Of a stretch of 64,000 nucleotides of DNA, positions 1 to 12,507 are shown one piece after another (position 1 is the stretch's first letter; the number at the start of each line of letters is the position of its first letter). Position numbers and translations under genes: made by a program. The notes under the pieces are model-generated. The model was not told the origin of the DNA, made no database searches, and saw nothing but the letters and a program-made list of their open reading frames with translations. The DNA lies in NCBI GenBank assembly GCA_965153355.1, contig OZ231127.1, forward strand, positions 54,312,001-54,376,000, written 5' to 3'. This DNA comes from Flaccisagitta enflata. Taxonomy: Eukaryota; Chaetognatha; Sagittoidea; Aphragmophora.

Positions 1-72
1 TTCTACCATTTTCTACCATTTTCTATCATTTTCTACCATTTTCTACCATTTTCTACCATTTTCTTACCCATT
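1..72. repeat. 10-bp tandem repeat TTCTACCATT
   Basis: About seven near-perfect copies of a 10-bp unit start at the first base, so the array probably extends past the window edge. One copy has a C-to-T change and the last is extended by two bases. Confidence 0.9.
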
Positions 73-920
73 TTCTTCTAATAGCAACCAAAGAAAAATG
101 TAGTTGTATGTTACTAGAATTAGCAACCAAGCAACCAAGGAAAAAAAGCAACCAAGCAACAAAGTACCAACTTTATCTTCTTTTTTTTACTTTCTACTTC
201 TAGATGTCGTATTAGTATAATAGTTACCAAGAAAAAAAAGTACTACCCAAGCATCAAAATTATCCTCCTTTTACTTTCTACTTTTAGATGTCGTATTAGT
301 AACATTTAAACTAATAGAAGAAGAGAAAGCGACGACGATGAGCAAAGTAATGCTTATTTCAGCAAAAAAAAAAGCTTTTTTTTCTTTTTTGTCGGGTGTG
401 TTTTTTTTTTCGGTCTTAGTTCCTTCTAACCTCTACTATGTGCGACCATTCTATCACGCCGCATTTTCAAACTACATCCTGAAAAATAGAGGGGTGGTAA
501 GAAGAGGGTTTTTTCACTATTTACCAGTTATTGCGATCCATTGGTAAGCGTGTTAAAGTATCTTGTGACTTGTGGCTTAGTATCATATACCGGCTTTTTC
601 TGGTGTGAATCTCGGTTTATTTGAAAATTTTTACAGCCTCCTTGATGGTTGAGCGATATATTCTCGGCTTCGGTTCCTCCTTCCCTCTGACCAATCGTTT
701 TAAGAAACAGCACTTGATAGATACAAAATTGCTTTTTTAATTACTACTCCATCGTTTCATTAAGCATTTAATCATCATTTTATTACATTTTCAAGTTTTC
801 AAACCATGTTTTCTCTTTTTCCTAACCAGATTTTTGATTGACTAAGTCGGCTCACATCGAGTGAATAGACTCCCATCGAAAAAGTGAACTCACATTGGTT
901 AAAAAGTAGACTCCCATTGA
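73..920. other. Intergenic AT-rich stretch with short direct repeats
   Basis: No supported gene. Two imperfect direct copies of an approximately 100-bp unit lie at about 120-215 and 220-300; each ends in TAGATGTCGTATTAGTA. Another imperfect repeat at about 840-930 repeats AGACTCCCATTGA at roughly 30-40 bp spacing. A 69-codon open frame at 338-547 has a hydrophobic N-terminal half but no splice, homology or composition support, so it is not called. Confidence 0.5.
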
Positions 921-1827
921 TTAAGTAGACTTATATAGTCTTTCACGGAATCTTTTTAAAGTGCGAGGAGGGATCCTGTCAAAGACGGGCTCCATCCAGT
1001 CGAGACAGAGGTCAAAATCCAGCGTGACAACACCAAACAAGGAGATAAAAAAGTAAGTAAGGGAATTAGAAGTAAGTTAGTAAATGTATTAGGCCTAGTA
1101 TACTTACGGGCCTAAAACAAAGTGGGCGAAATGTCCCTTTGTCAAAGGTAGCTGAGTTGAAAACACTTTTGGGAATCTTGAATAAGCACGAAGGAGGGCC
1201 ACTTCCTGATGGGATTTAAGGCCGCTCGCCATATGTAAGATGTGGTCACTCTCCTCCTGGAGATTGTAAAGAGATGATTTTAAACCTTTTTTTCCCCTTT
1301 CCCTTCTCCAAACCCTCCATTGTTCTTTTTTCAGACTAGGATCGTTGGCGCTCATACTAAACCGCTCGCACTCATACTAAACCGGACACTTCCAAACTCA
1401 AGAACGCGCCTGAGAAAAAAATCGAAGAACTCACCTGAGAAAAAATCGAAGGTAAGCGCCCGAAGAAAGGAGTATCACCACCAGAGTCTTCCCCTTTCAC
1501 CTCCTTTTCTTCTTCTTCTTCTTCTTCTTCTTCTTCTTCTTCACTCTTGAGATCCAAAGCAAGGCGTGTATACCAGCCTGCTTGGTCGTGATTTTTTTTC
1601 CTTTTTTCTCCTTTTTTTTCGCGTGTGTAACCGAGATATTTTTTCAATTTTTTTCTTTCTCTTTTTGTCAAACCATATTTTTCCGTTTTTAGCTCCTCTA
1701 GTAATGCTTTTGCTTGTACATCTTCACACCATTTCACCACATTGACAGGTCCTCCTTCTTCCGGGACGGTGTCGTGAGTTATTAGAGGTCGATCATCCTT
1801 TCTTTCCATCTTGACTTGGTTCTGCAA
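921..1827 (-). CDS. Spliced 238-residue charged protein, unknown family
   Basis: Reconstructed minus-strand gene with three exons: 1827-1435, 1376-1108 and 975-921. The introns are 58 bp (GTGAGT...TTTAG) and 132 bp (GTAAGT...GACAG, with a CTAAC branch-like sequence), and the joined frame is 717 nt with no stop until TAA at 921-923. The product is rich in Lys and Arg, has a Glu run encoded by a GAA microsatellite (plus-strand CTT array at about 1508-1542), and ends in a basic tail (RFRERLYKST). I recognise no domain. The ATG at 1827 or the one at 1809 could be the start, and an acceptor-like CAATTGCAG just upstream means more 5' coding sequence is possible. It is divergent from the 1106-residue gene. 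Exon phases are what was seen; function is unknown. Confidence 0.55.
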
Positions 1828-2199
1828 TTGGAGGAGCCGAAATAAACAACAAAGGATACAAGGTAAGCATTCATTCGATTATTTTTTTTTTCACCTGAGT
1901 CAAATGCCACCGTCTTACAAAGTTTTGTAAGACGGCAAAACATATAGTTTATGACTTTTAACACTCTCTTTGACGTTTTCCACCGACTTACAATCATTTA
2001 TAAAACCACCGACTTACGACAATTTCTAAGACTGTGACTCAAGACCATCTGAAAACCACCGACTGAAAATCATCTGCAAGACAGTAACATGTCTTATAAT
2101 CTAAACAATTGTTTGTTTTTCTCTCATTTTCCCTTTTTTCACTTTCCACACTTATCCACTCTCTTTACCTTTCCTACCTTTCTTTTTCTATAGACTTAC
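1828..2199. promoter_or_regulatory. Divergent intergenic region with repeated motif and hairpin
   Basis: A perfect inverted repeat at 1910-1935 has 12-bp arms (CCGTCTTACAAA). Three further imperfect copies of a CCACCGACTTA/CCACCGACTGA motif follow at about 37-bp spacing up to about 2075. The block sits between two divergent genes, so a shared promoter or operator array, or iterons of an origin, are possible. A probable 5'-UTR intron of the plus-strand gene runs from the GTAAGC at 1863 to the AG at 2193, which places the repeats inside that intron. Confidence 0.45.
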
Positions 2200-3119
2200 A
2201 TGCCAATAGAGAATAAGGACAAAAGACCCCTCTATCATTCCCATATATATTTTTCAGCCTTCGCTGAAAGCCTAGTCACAAATCGACATCTCCGTAAACT
2301 CTTATTAACTATTGACAAAATGGTGCTTAATTCCGAGGGTCCTCCCACTAACTCAAAATTTGTTTTAGACCCGGAGGAGAATGTTTTATCACCGACAGCG
2401 ACACTCGGCTTAGAATTGGTTAAGGATCGTATCAGAGATGAACAGAATGAGTTAACCATGGGTGGGAATAATTCTGAAAAGGGAGTTGTTCGAACAGGGA
2501 AGATAAGGGCAGCAGCTTGTAATGTTTCTGAACTGAAAGAAATAAGAAAAAAAATTGTGGATATTTTTAAGATCGCTCTTCCAAGCGAGGTTATGAATCA
2601 AAAGGTTCTTCATAACTTTAGCTTTACCACAGACACATCTATCTTAACGGCTCTGTCGGAAAAACACAATAATACCAAGGCAAATGCGGTTGGGTTTGGG
2701 ACTGCACACCATCTCCAACATTTCTTACTGGCAAACAATAGCAACCTAAAACAGGAACCCTGTCAACTACGACACACACCAACCTTCTTCATCTCGATCC
2801 TACAATGCTGCAATTCAATTCTCGCCCCTTCCCCCCAACACTATCTAAGAAAGGAATGGAAAGAGTATCGTAATGCGGCCCCTCCTCCATTTCCCAAATC
2901 ACCTTCCAACCCACAACAACACGCCATTAAAACGGAACGCTTACAAGGTCAGAGAGACCGGGTGCTAAAGAATTTAACTCATTTGATGGAAAAGAAACCT
3001 CACACCATTTCACTAGAACAATACGCATCCTCCGATTGGAAAACATCACCTCTCACTACCACTTTTGATAAAAAAGAAGTAGCGAAGCTAGAGAAACTCG
3101 CATCCTCATTCAACACCCC

Positions 3120-3177
<58 letters not shown>

Positions 3178-4534
3178 GAAACATCAACAGCTTCAGATCC
3201 AACAGTCGGTTCCGGTGGTCACCCTGTGTACACCAACTGCTTCTACTGTCCGCCGTTTATCCATAAACCTAAAAACGAGTCAACCGTCTCCGATAAAACC
3301 ATTTTTCGTGATCCGTTGCATCCCTCAGTTAACATCCATCGGCTGCTTGTCAAAACTTCGCTCCATCAAACATTGGAACATTTCGAAAAGTTCCACTCTG
3401 AACGTTCGAGTTCAAGAGTCAAAAGTGGGCATGGTTTGATTCTCCCATGTGCAATCTGTAGCAGATACGTCATGGAAGGGAAGGAGGAGTACCGTTTTTC
3501 AATGTATGCGTGTTGCTTAGAGGACCTGAAGGACCACTGTCTCCTCATGCACCATGAAGACAACTTATTATACCATCTTTACGTCTCCATAAGAAAGATG
3601 ATTGTACAGGAAAACATAATGATAGACTTAAAACTTGTGGATATGTACTTCTTAACGAAGTGCCCAATGTGCAATATGAATTTCCCTTCACAAGCCGCAG
3701 TCAAAATCCACGAAAAGCTATGTTTAAGTAAATTTGTCACCTCCTGCGCCTTTTTTGGCAACCGTCTTGCCAACGACGTTTTCTCCTGCAAATACGTCAA
3801 AGAGAAATCTGAAGAGGAAGATCAACTGCACGCGATCAATCAAGCATCCCTCTTCCTAAAACGTGCATCCGCATCTTCGTCTTCCAAGGATTCGGCAACT
3901 ACATCAGCAACAACTACTGCCACTTCAACAACTTCGACAGTAACATCAACAACGATCAAAACTAACGAAACCTTCGAACAATACCTCTCAAAAACTTACG
4001 GAGAATTCTTGCTAAAGAAATCAAGCCCCTCAAAACATAAGCACAAGGATGGGACATCAAAGCTGACCACGACCTTCGGGGAACAAGAATCAACCCCAAA
4101 AATGAAAAAACCTCCACCACACACAACCAGTCGGAAAAAAGACAATCCGGCAAAAGCGTTTTTAGACTCCGAAGCAATTGAGGTGAATCTCCACTCACCT
4201 GACAAGAAGACCCAACGAAAGAAAATGAAAAATAAATCCAAGAGCGAAGGGGTTGGCGGAAAAAACTGTGATGAAATGGAGAATCGCAAAAAAGAGAATA
4301 ATGACGAAAAACGCCATCTAAAGAACAAGGAGAAACACAAAGGGGAGGAAGAGGAGGAAAACCAAAAACGGAACGCGAATGACGAGGAGGATGACAAGGA
4401 AGAGGAGGAGGAGGCGTCGAGAAGAGGAGGAGAAAAGACACATAGAAAGAAAAGACCCCACACTGAGAAACAAAAAGAGGAGAAAGCAAGGAATGATGGG
4501 AGAAACAAAAGCGGAAAAAGAAAGAGTCGGGATA

Positions 4535-4570
<36 letters not shown>

Positions 4571-5520
4571 TTGATGACGTCGCAAGTAGAGGCAAGCCCA
4601 ATGGCAATGGCAATGGTGACAACAGATGCATTGTGATTGAGGGTGACAGTGATGACAACAACATTCATAGCAGTTACAAGCACAAAAATGACACTGATAA
4701 CATGGATGTTGAGGAGGAACATACGGTTAATGATACTGATGATGATGGAAAACAGAACTCTGCTGCGGATGATAATGATAGTGATGGCGATGATGACAAT
4801 GAGGGTGCTGACAACAACACTGATGGAGATGACAATGATGATGGTGGGGGAGATATTGACAACAATGATGACGATGACAGTGACGATGATGACGGTGACA
4901 GTGACGATGATGACGATGATGACGATGGTGATGATGCTGATGACGATGATGATGATGGTGAAAGTGATGACGACGACGATGATGATGATGATGATGATGA
5001 TGCTGATGATGACAACGATGATGGCGATGCTGGAGATGAGGGTGATGATAATGATGATGATGATAAAGAAAACGATCCTAACCACCGCCAACGCTCTATT
5101 AAGAAGAAGAAACGCGTTCGCTACGCTTTGTCAACTAGTTCTGACAATAACAGCTCTAACAATTCATCCTCGGAGGAGGAGGAGGAGGAGGAAAAGGAGG
5201 AAGGGAAGGAGGATCTGTCATCTTCATCCATGCTTGATACTATGTCAAGTAGCTACTCATCCATAGGTGTGTTAAAGTCTAAAAAAAAATTGAAAGGAAA
5301 ACATACTGAGGAGCACAAACCTGTAAAAAAAAGGAAGACCATCATACAGAGTAAAAACAAAAAAAAAGGTTCTCAGCTGAAGAAAAAAGCCAAAATCATT
5401 TCTTCTTCTTCTTCCTCCTATTCTTCTTCTTCTTCTTCTTCTTCTCCCTCTTCTTCTTCTTCTTCTTCTTCCTCTCCCCGCATCTCAGCTAAAAAACAGA
5501 AAAAGAACCACAGGCGATAA
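2200..5520 (+). CDS. Zinc-finger, polyQ and acidic low-complexity protein (1106 aa)
   Basis: A single long exon whose ATG lies six bases after an acceptor-like CTATAG. The first 300 residues look globular. A glutamine run from a CAA microsatellite sits at about residues 308-326. Cys/His clusters follow: about 417-453 (CAIC through DHCLLMHH) and a C2HC finger at 488-508 (C-x2-C-x12-H-x3-C). The C-terminal half is low complexity: Lys/Glu-rich, then an Asp-dominated block (about 770-965), then Ser runs mixed with basic stretches. The finger spacing resembles that in the polymerase downstream, which suggests related origins or a shared nucleic-acid role (inference). Acidic and basic tracts suggest a nuclear DNA- or histone-binding protein. 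AATAAA overlaps the stop codon. The family is not recognised. The reading frame is intact although repeats make up about a third of it. Confidence 0.75.
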
Positions 5521-5636
5521 TAAAGGATAAAGGTTATAATTACAACTTCCTTTTCACTTTATTCCCCACCACCCTACTACACCTCTTACTGTAAAAAAAA
5601 ACTTTTTTTTTATCTCTTTTCTTCTATCTTTCCTCC

Positions 5637-5717
<81 letters not shown>

Positions 5718-6027
5718 TCAGATTGTGACGAACTTCTTTCACCGTAAAGCAACATTGTTCCAACACATTATGGCGACTATGTTCATTGTAAAATTGTCTC
5801 GTTTATTCCAACTTTCCTTTTCTATATGTTGTATTTCTATTTGTCTATTATGATTTCTTTTTCTCCTGTTGCCCAATCAAAAAAAAAAACAGAATAGATA
5901 AAAATATTAAACCTCCAAAAGTGTGAGTTCCAACACTTCTCCTCTCCCCCTCCCCCTCCCAACCTATGGGGTGGGGGGAGGGGGAGGGGTGGGATTGGAA
6001 CTCTAAGAGAAACACTTAATCTTGAAT
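5521..6027. other. Intergenic spacer with (CA)n and a G/C-tract inverted repeat
   Basis: Contains a (CA)n array at about 5641-5714 and, at about 5941-5990, a C-rich block facing a G-rich block (CTCCCCCTCCCCCTCCC against GGGGGGAGGGGGAGGGG). These could form a strong hairpin or G-quadruplex just upstream of the polymerase start. No gene is seen. Confidence 0.5.
5641..5714. repeat. (CA)n microsatellite
   Basis: Uninterrupted CA dinucleotides over about 74 bp. Confidence 0.98.
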
Positions 6028-9000
6028 ATGTTCCACGAGGATGACTTGGACTACTTAGATGAAAATTCTTTGATAATCCATCAAACAATCACCGACGATT
6101 TCTACGCTGGTGAGCAAAAAATTTTTTTGTATATTTTTTTTCTTTTTTGCATTTTTTTGCATTTTTTCTCTTATAGAACTATGAAATATCATATTCTTTC
6201 TTCCCTCAATTCTTACATTTTCTTTTTTAATGCTGCTTCTATCAAAATACTTTGGATTTAAGGATTGTCTGCAAAAACAATATTCCAACGTGCCCCCCAT
6301 GAAACTTGGAAATCCTATCTCCCGGAAACTGAGATCTTTATTTATCATAACTTCTACATGCGCCCCACACTATCACAAATTCTTCAACCTGGCAAAGAAT
6401 ACCTAATTTTTCTCTCGGCTGAAATTGAGTTTCATAAACTAACGGATATAAATGATAAAATGTCAATTTTTTCATCGTATCGGAATCAAAGATGGATATC
6501 AGTGGATCACAACTCTTTAGCTGTATCAAATAGATATGCTGACGAAATGCTGACAAACTTTAGCATCCAAATTATGTCTGACATTGATTCAGTTCAAAAT
6601 AAAAAAGAATCGGGTTGGGTTTATGAAAAAGTCATCAAAATGTCAATAGTGAAAATTGAACGCAATATATTACTCGGACCGAGTTTTGGAGCCACACCAC
6701 GCCGAAACAAAAAACCATACTCCTTTAACAAACATTTTCAAACTACTTTGAAAACAACAAACTTGCGTATTCCTGATAACTACATCCCATACTCTTTCTC
6801 AAAGCATCCTAACATCTGCATCCCTCTCGCCATTGTCATTAAATTGGAACACATCAGAGCCGGTGGATCATTCAACGAAAAGACATTTTCTCTCAAAAGA
6901 ATAGCCTCTGCTCTCCATAATCTACGCTTTAAAGAACTTCAAACTGTTGAAAACGATTTTAAAATTTACAAAAAAGACCTCCCCAAACTAGAGGAAATAA
7001 ATAAGGGTTTTGGGGAAGCACTCAAACAACAATACCCTTTTCTTCGATTATATGACGGTTTCAGTCTTAATATGTATAGGGTTTTAGGCTTATATGAGGC
7101 ACATAAAGGCGGTACTGTTCGTTTAACTACCTCACATCTTTCGGAAAATTGGAATTCGTCAAAATTCCTACAAATAGATTTACTCGACGCGACTGATATC
7201 CTAGATCCTCCAGTCACAGACCATGTTCTAACAATTCTAAACTATATCCAACTTGTCAGTCACAGAAAGGACACTCGCTACAAACATGCTTGTCGAGCGT
7301 GCCAAAGACTTTTTTCGAAATATGACTCCTTTCTAAGACATATCACTGAAATTTGCTCCTTCTCTCCAACAGCCCCAAGACGTGCTAAAAACTTCATCCT
7401 TCATAAAACTTTCATCAAGGACAAACAAACCGGGAAAAAAAAACCTCACACCGTTTCTTTTCAACATAGACAATATCACAAGACATTCCAGAGCCTGGTT
7501 TACGGAACCATGGATCTAGAAAGTACAAACAAAACCATGGAGGCCGGCCTTTTTTATAAAAAACCCCCTTCGTCCTCTATTTTCTATCAAAAACCATTTG
7601 CATTCAGCTTATGTTACACCACTCCTTACAACATACAACTCCCAGACAATCTTAACAATATCACAATTAAGTTCTATGACGAGCGTCATACTACCCTGGA
7701 CACCTTTTATTTGTCGATCCTTACAACATTAAGACAAAATGTCGCAGATGTGAATAAATTCATATTCAACACAATTACTCAAGATAACGGACCACCCAAC
7801 TTATCCTCTCTTTCCAAGGCCGACAGAGAAGCCTACATGAAAGCGAGTTCGTGCAGTTTTTGTGGTAGAAAATTCAACTCCAAGATAAGATCAAAAAAGA
7901 ATAAGAATTTCTTTTTCACTCTCCGAAAGGTAAAACATCATAATCACTTTATCAGAGTTCCCAACCTCGCCAAAAAAGGAAGTATTAGTGAAGACAATGG
8001 GGAAGACAGACATGAAGTAATTGTCCTTTGCTCCGGTTGTAATGTGAACACATACCAAAGTGGTTTTCTCACTAAAAACGATCTACGAATTGGGATTCAC
8101 AATGGTGGAAAGTACGATTTTATTTTCTTGTCGGACATGGTCTCTAGAGTGGGCCATACACCATTTAAACAAATTGATAAAAATGGTCAAGAGATCACCT
8201 TACCATTAATCAAAGGGGATGTTCAAGTACTATGCAAAGATAAAAACAGTTTTTTGCAATTAAGCCTACGCTTCAACTGTGACCATTTATCCACTTGCCC
8301 TTATCACTCACAAAACAACCTTTCATCCACCCACACAAAAAAAAACCGTTGGAGTTCCTGCCCTTACGAGAAGAGTGTTACCTTTTTTGACACAGCCATG
8401 ATGATAACTGCCAGTCTGGATGGTATGTTACAAGATGTGAGAAATATACACGAGGGAGTCAAGGATTTACGTTTAGTCTTCCCTCGCACACACCATTTTA
8501 TAACCTCTCAAATGGGATATAATGAGGAAGTTTTTTCATCCGTTCTTTGTAAAAAAATACCTCAACCTTTTGAAAAAATTGATAGTCTCCAATATGCTCT
8601 AGACATGAAAGAACCTCCACCGGTTTCTCATTTTTTTTCCCGTCTTAAAGGAGATGCGTTGACAGGGGAACCTAGCATCTCGGAGGAAAGTTACAATGAT
8701 TTCGTTAGCATTTGGAGACAGATTGGCGCAACTAATTACTTTGACATTCTCGTGCTTTATTCCGGAGCCGACTCCACCATTCTCGCCGACGTGATTTCGT
8801 TTTACTACGGTGAAATCTTTAGAGTGAGCGGACTATCCGCAATCGAATTTGTTACGTGTGCGTCAATTTCTTACCAATCGGCGTTACTAAACAGTAAATC
8901 CCCGTACAACGCAAACGAACCTTTACAGCTACATGTACCTAATCGTAAGATTCATGATATTTACGCTCTTGGGTTACGAGGAGGCTACGCATTTGTAAAT

Positions 9001-10566
9001 GCCAATTATTGTGAGTTCCGACATCTTGAAGTCAATCGGACAAACTCTGTCCCTAGAAACATGATAAAACAACTGTCTTTTGAAGATATTAATGGTCTCT
9101 ATGCTTCTTTACTCAAACAAAGAATTTCTATTGGTGATTATGTATTCTATTCCCGCCGTCACAACAAACAGCAGTTTGACTTTCTTAGCCGGCAGTTGCT
9201 CTCTATGAATATCGATTTTTTTTCCAATGAAATGCACATGAAAAATCACTTATTTTTCTTTGTCGTGATCTTGACTTATGACGATGACGCTTTATTTGCA
9301 CCCCAAAATTTTGACTTGAGCTTTTTCCCCTTTTACGATACAATATCTCTCGACATGTTATCCCCACACCAAAGCGCACGTGCTCAACGTCTCAAACGCG
9401 ATCCCGGGAGAGAATCATGCCAACTTGTTAGTTACTTAAAAAGAGGTTTAAAGACGGCGGATTATGCAGAAAACTTGATTTATCAATTATCATTCCACAA
9501 TTGCAAAATTTCTCGTGTGGTTAAGATTGTGCGCTCAACTGCTTTTCCGGTGTTTAACCCTTGGCTTTCTCGATTAGAGACAGAAAAAAGACGTAATATA
9601 TCTCCCATTCTTAACAAGCTTTGGAAGCAGTTTGGCAATAATATCGCGGGATACACCCATCAACGACTCAATGAACGCGTCAGTGCCAAATTATGCCTAT
9701 CCAAGGCTTCCTTTGTTAGACACACTAATTCTGAACACTTTTTCGACTTTACATTTATCAACGAAAATGCTTGCTTACTAACTTTTGATCATAAATCTAT
9801 TGTAAGTAGAAATCTTCCCGCTATATCATCACGCACTTATAGTTCTGCGAAATTATTCATGTGGAGAATGTACCACACTTTAGCTGCAAGATTTTACTTC
9901 TTTGGAGGGTATGGCACTCGAATTCTGATGAGCGATACTGATTCCTACGCTGTCTCGATGCTCACTAAAAAGTGTGATTATATGCTTGCTGAGGCGGAAA
10001 AAGCAAAGCAAGCAGGTCTTTCTCACCTCCCCTTCTCTTCATACACCTCCCGATTTATAGCAAATGCATACCTGAAAACAATGGCACCATTTTTAGACTT
10101 TTCATGTATCAATCCTGATTCTCACATTTATCAAACTTTTTTTGCTGATAGTACACCCATGCAAAAGGCCTGTGCAACCTTAGCTAAAAACAGACGATCT
10201 CAATCCTTCTATATTAAATCTGAGATCAACAACAAACAAATGGAAATGTTTTTAGCCGCCTCAGTTAAAATGTACATGATAGTAAACAAAGACTTGTCAC
10301 CCTCTTTGATTAAAGCAAAAGGTTTGAAACGAGGGCTCATTTCTAAAGTGATTGACACTGCCCATTTTATAGATGTGGCAAAACACGAAAAACCTTCAAA
10401 GACAGTACAACAATATAACTTAAAACGCATGAACGGCACCATTTTTCTACATTCTGTAAAACGTAGAGCCTTAACACTTTTCACCAGTAAACGTATCATG
10501 GATCCGACTTATTTCCAACCAGGATCCCATTTTGGCTATCCTCTCCATTTTAAACCTTTCATGTAA
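6028..10566 (+). CDS. Protein-primed family B DNA polymerase, spliced (about 1461 aa)
   Basis: Two exons, 6028-6109 and 6263-10566, joined by a 153-bp GT-AG intron; the split Gly codon closes exactly, whereas the second exon alone has no ATG at its start. In spliced numbering there is a C2HC finger at 371-392, exonuclease motif I (MDLES, D445 and E447), a DNA_pol_B_2-type Cys/His insert (CSFC...CSGCN, about 558-620), exonuclease II (HNGGKYD, 640-646), exonuclease III (Asp864 before STILADV), polymerase motif A (DINGLY, D969), motif B (K1146...NN1153), motif C (SDTDSY, D1252/D1254) and a KxY motif (K1363). All expected catalytic residues are present. Zinc finger, exonuclease and polymerase follow in the order seen in Polinton/adintovirus enzymes, which replicate linear DNA from a terminal protein. 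The nuclear intron is the odd feature. Lies 508 bp after the previous gene and 97 bp before the next. Confidence 0.9.
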
Positions 10567-10663
10567 CTGTCTTTCTATCTTGTTACCTCTTTTCCTCTTT
10601 CCTTTCCATTTAGTCTATTTAAGTGCTTACCCACTTAGACATACCTACAAAAGCTAGGCTACA

Positions 10664-10755
10664 ATGGCTGACTTTGAAGAAGGAACAAAACCTGACTTTT
10701 ACACTTATCCATTGGATGGAAATGAGACTAACAGTGTGCGACTGCTCTATGACAG

Positions 10756-10817
<62 letters not shown>

Positions 10818-12507
10818 ACAGTCTTGTAATGATGTAGTTGAAAATTAAATAATAACATAATATGATATATATATATATACTGTACTACTATAGGTGGGCT
10901 ACTTTCTACCAAAATGGCTCAACAATGGGGATTGCGTTCATGAAGATAGACACAAATAAAGCCGGCTCGCAGTGGCAAACTAAGTATGTGCATTTTGTGC
11001 AGTTTTTTATTACGTTTTTGTATTTCTTCATCTTTCATTTCATTTCCTTTTTCAACTTTTTTTCCTCAGCAAATTTAAGTATCATATTTAACTCATCCAA
11101 TTCAATATTTCTTTTCACTACAACCACTACAGGGGTTTTCGGAGCGATGAAGGTTATCTCTGTTGGTCGTTACCCCTTTGCGATTTCGTGGAACTGGTGG
11201 GGAGGAACGTTTTTCAGGTCTTGCAAGCGTGCGTCAACTCCATCCTATCTACGCTCGAATCTCTTGGAAAGGACCCCACAGAAGAAATCGATGAAGAGAC
11301 CAAAAGGCTTCTTCAGGTACTTTTTCTATACATTCTTACCACATATTTTTTTCTTTATAACTAGAAAATAAAAGAGACAAACTAGACCTTATTTAACATA
11401 CCAACTTTCGTCCCTTCCCAACACAGCCTTACGAGTTTGACCCAATCTGGATACCTGGCACGGTTTATGGTTTCGCACTCCAATGGCAAGACGAACTTGT
11501 TCTTCGGAACGGTTCCACTGTTCCACCAAACTACATGGTCACCATCAAAAGGATCCGACGCTTGAAAAAAGAAGACTCGCCTTTGGAATTTGTCCCATCG
11601 TATGCCAACGGCAAGGCAACCGGAGCAGGGTTGCATCTATCCATTACAACATATGCAAAGTTGTATCAAAGCTTGTTCACTCTTCCTTCGCCTGGCCGAG
11701 CACGTAAGACATTCTCCATCATCTCGCATTGTCATACAATTATCATGTGACGTCATGCGTGTTCATGCATTGTCATGCTTTCAAACCTCACACCTTTCCC
11801 ACTCTTGATTAGGATTTGATGTGACGGGCTTTACTCAGCATAGAGATGTGAACGTCGATGACGACGACAATGAGGACGTTGATAACGAATACGACCCTTG
11901 GAAAACATGGAAAGATGACGCCCTGCTTTATGATGAAATCTTCCCGGAAACCTCCACAGCAAAGCCTACTAAGTCGGAGAAAAACAAGGTATCTATTCTC
12001 CTACAAATCCAATGTGTATCTCTTATCTGAACTCTTCTTCTTCGCTCTATATAATTAGTCTTCTTCTATGTTTCCTTCTTACAGGGAGTGAATATCTTCC
12101 AACTCCACCTAGATGATTTCATTTGGCGTCATTTCGGGGAATGCGCAAAACAAGGCTGCAAATTTTGCAGTATTCAACAAACCATTGACATCACTCAACT
12201 CGATGATACCATGAACGGGCAAGCGCTACAGAAGCAATTTGGTGGGCTTTCAGCAAAGGCGATGTTCAAAAAGCTTGACTGGCTGCTTCCAGCGAGGGCG
12301 CCCCCGACTCCATTGACCAGCAAAAAACTGATCAAATCTAGCCGCACAAACGAGTTAGTGGAAAAATGGAAGAACAAATCACTTCCAAAAAACCCTTTTC
12401 TTAAAAAAGGGCATCCTGAACAGACTGCACATGAAAAAAGAACCAATGATGATGAAAGTGATGACTTGTTTCTAGAGAAACCTATTGAGAAAAAGAAAAA
12501 AAATTAA
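10664..12507 (+). CDS. Six-exon 413-residue protein of unknown family
   Basis: Exons 10664-10755, 10894-10983, 11133-11316, 11427-11703, 11813-11988 and 12085-12507 join into 1242 nt (414 codons with TAA). Every junction is GT-AG and every phase closes. Intron 1 consists mainly of a (CA)n array. The product begins MADFEEGTKPDFY. The middle is rich in aromatic residues, with LCWSLPLCDF and PIWIPGTVYGFALQWQDELV. An acidic linker (VDDDDNEDVDNEYD) precedes a Cys cluster (CAKQGCKFC) in the last exon, and the C-terminus is basic (KPIEKKKKN). No signal peptide or membrane segment is visible. It starts 97 bp after the polymerase stop on the same strand, so it may act with it, for example as an accessory, terminal or structural protein; that is inference from position only. 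Confidence 0.75.
10758..10820. repeat. (CA)n microsatellite in intron 1
   Basis: CA repeat directly after the splice donor of the 413-residue gene, with one T interruption near the end. Confidence 0.95.

Noticed and set aside
338-547. Small hydrophobic ORF near the left edge
   Set aside because: Short, AT-rich and without a neighbour or homology signal; equally likely by chance.
4318-5266. Several long open frames (poly-Ile, poly-Met, poly-Ser) in other frames of the 1106-residue gene
   Set aside because: They are by-products of GAT/GAC repeats; the plus-strand frame has the zinc fingers and the start.
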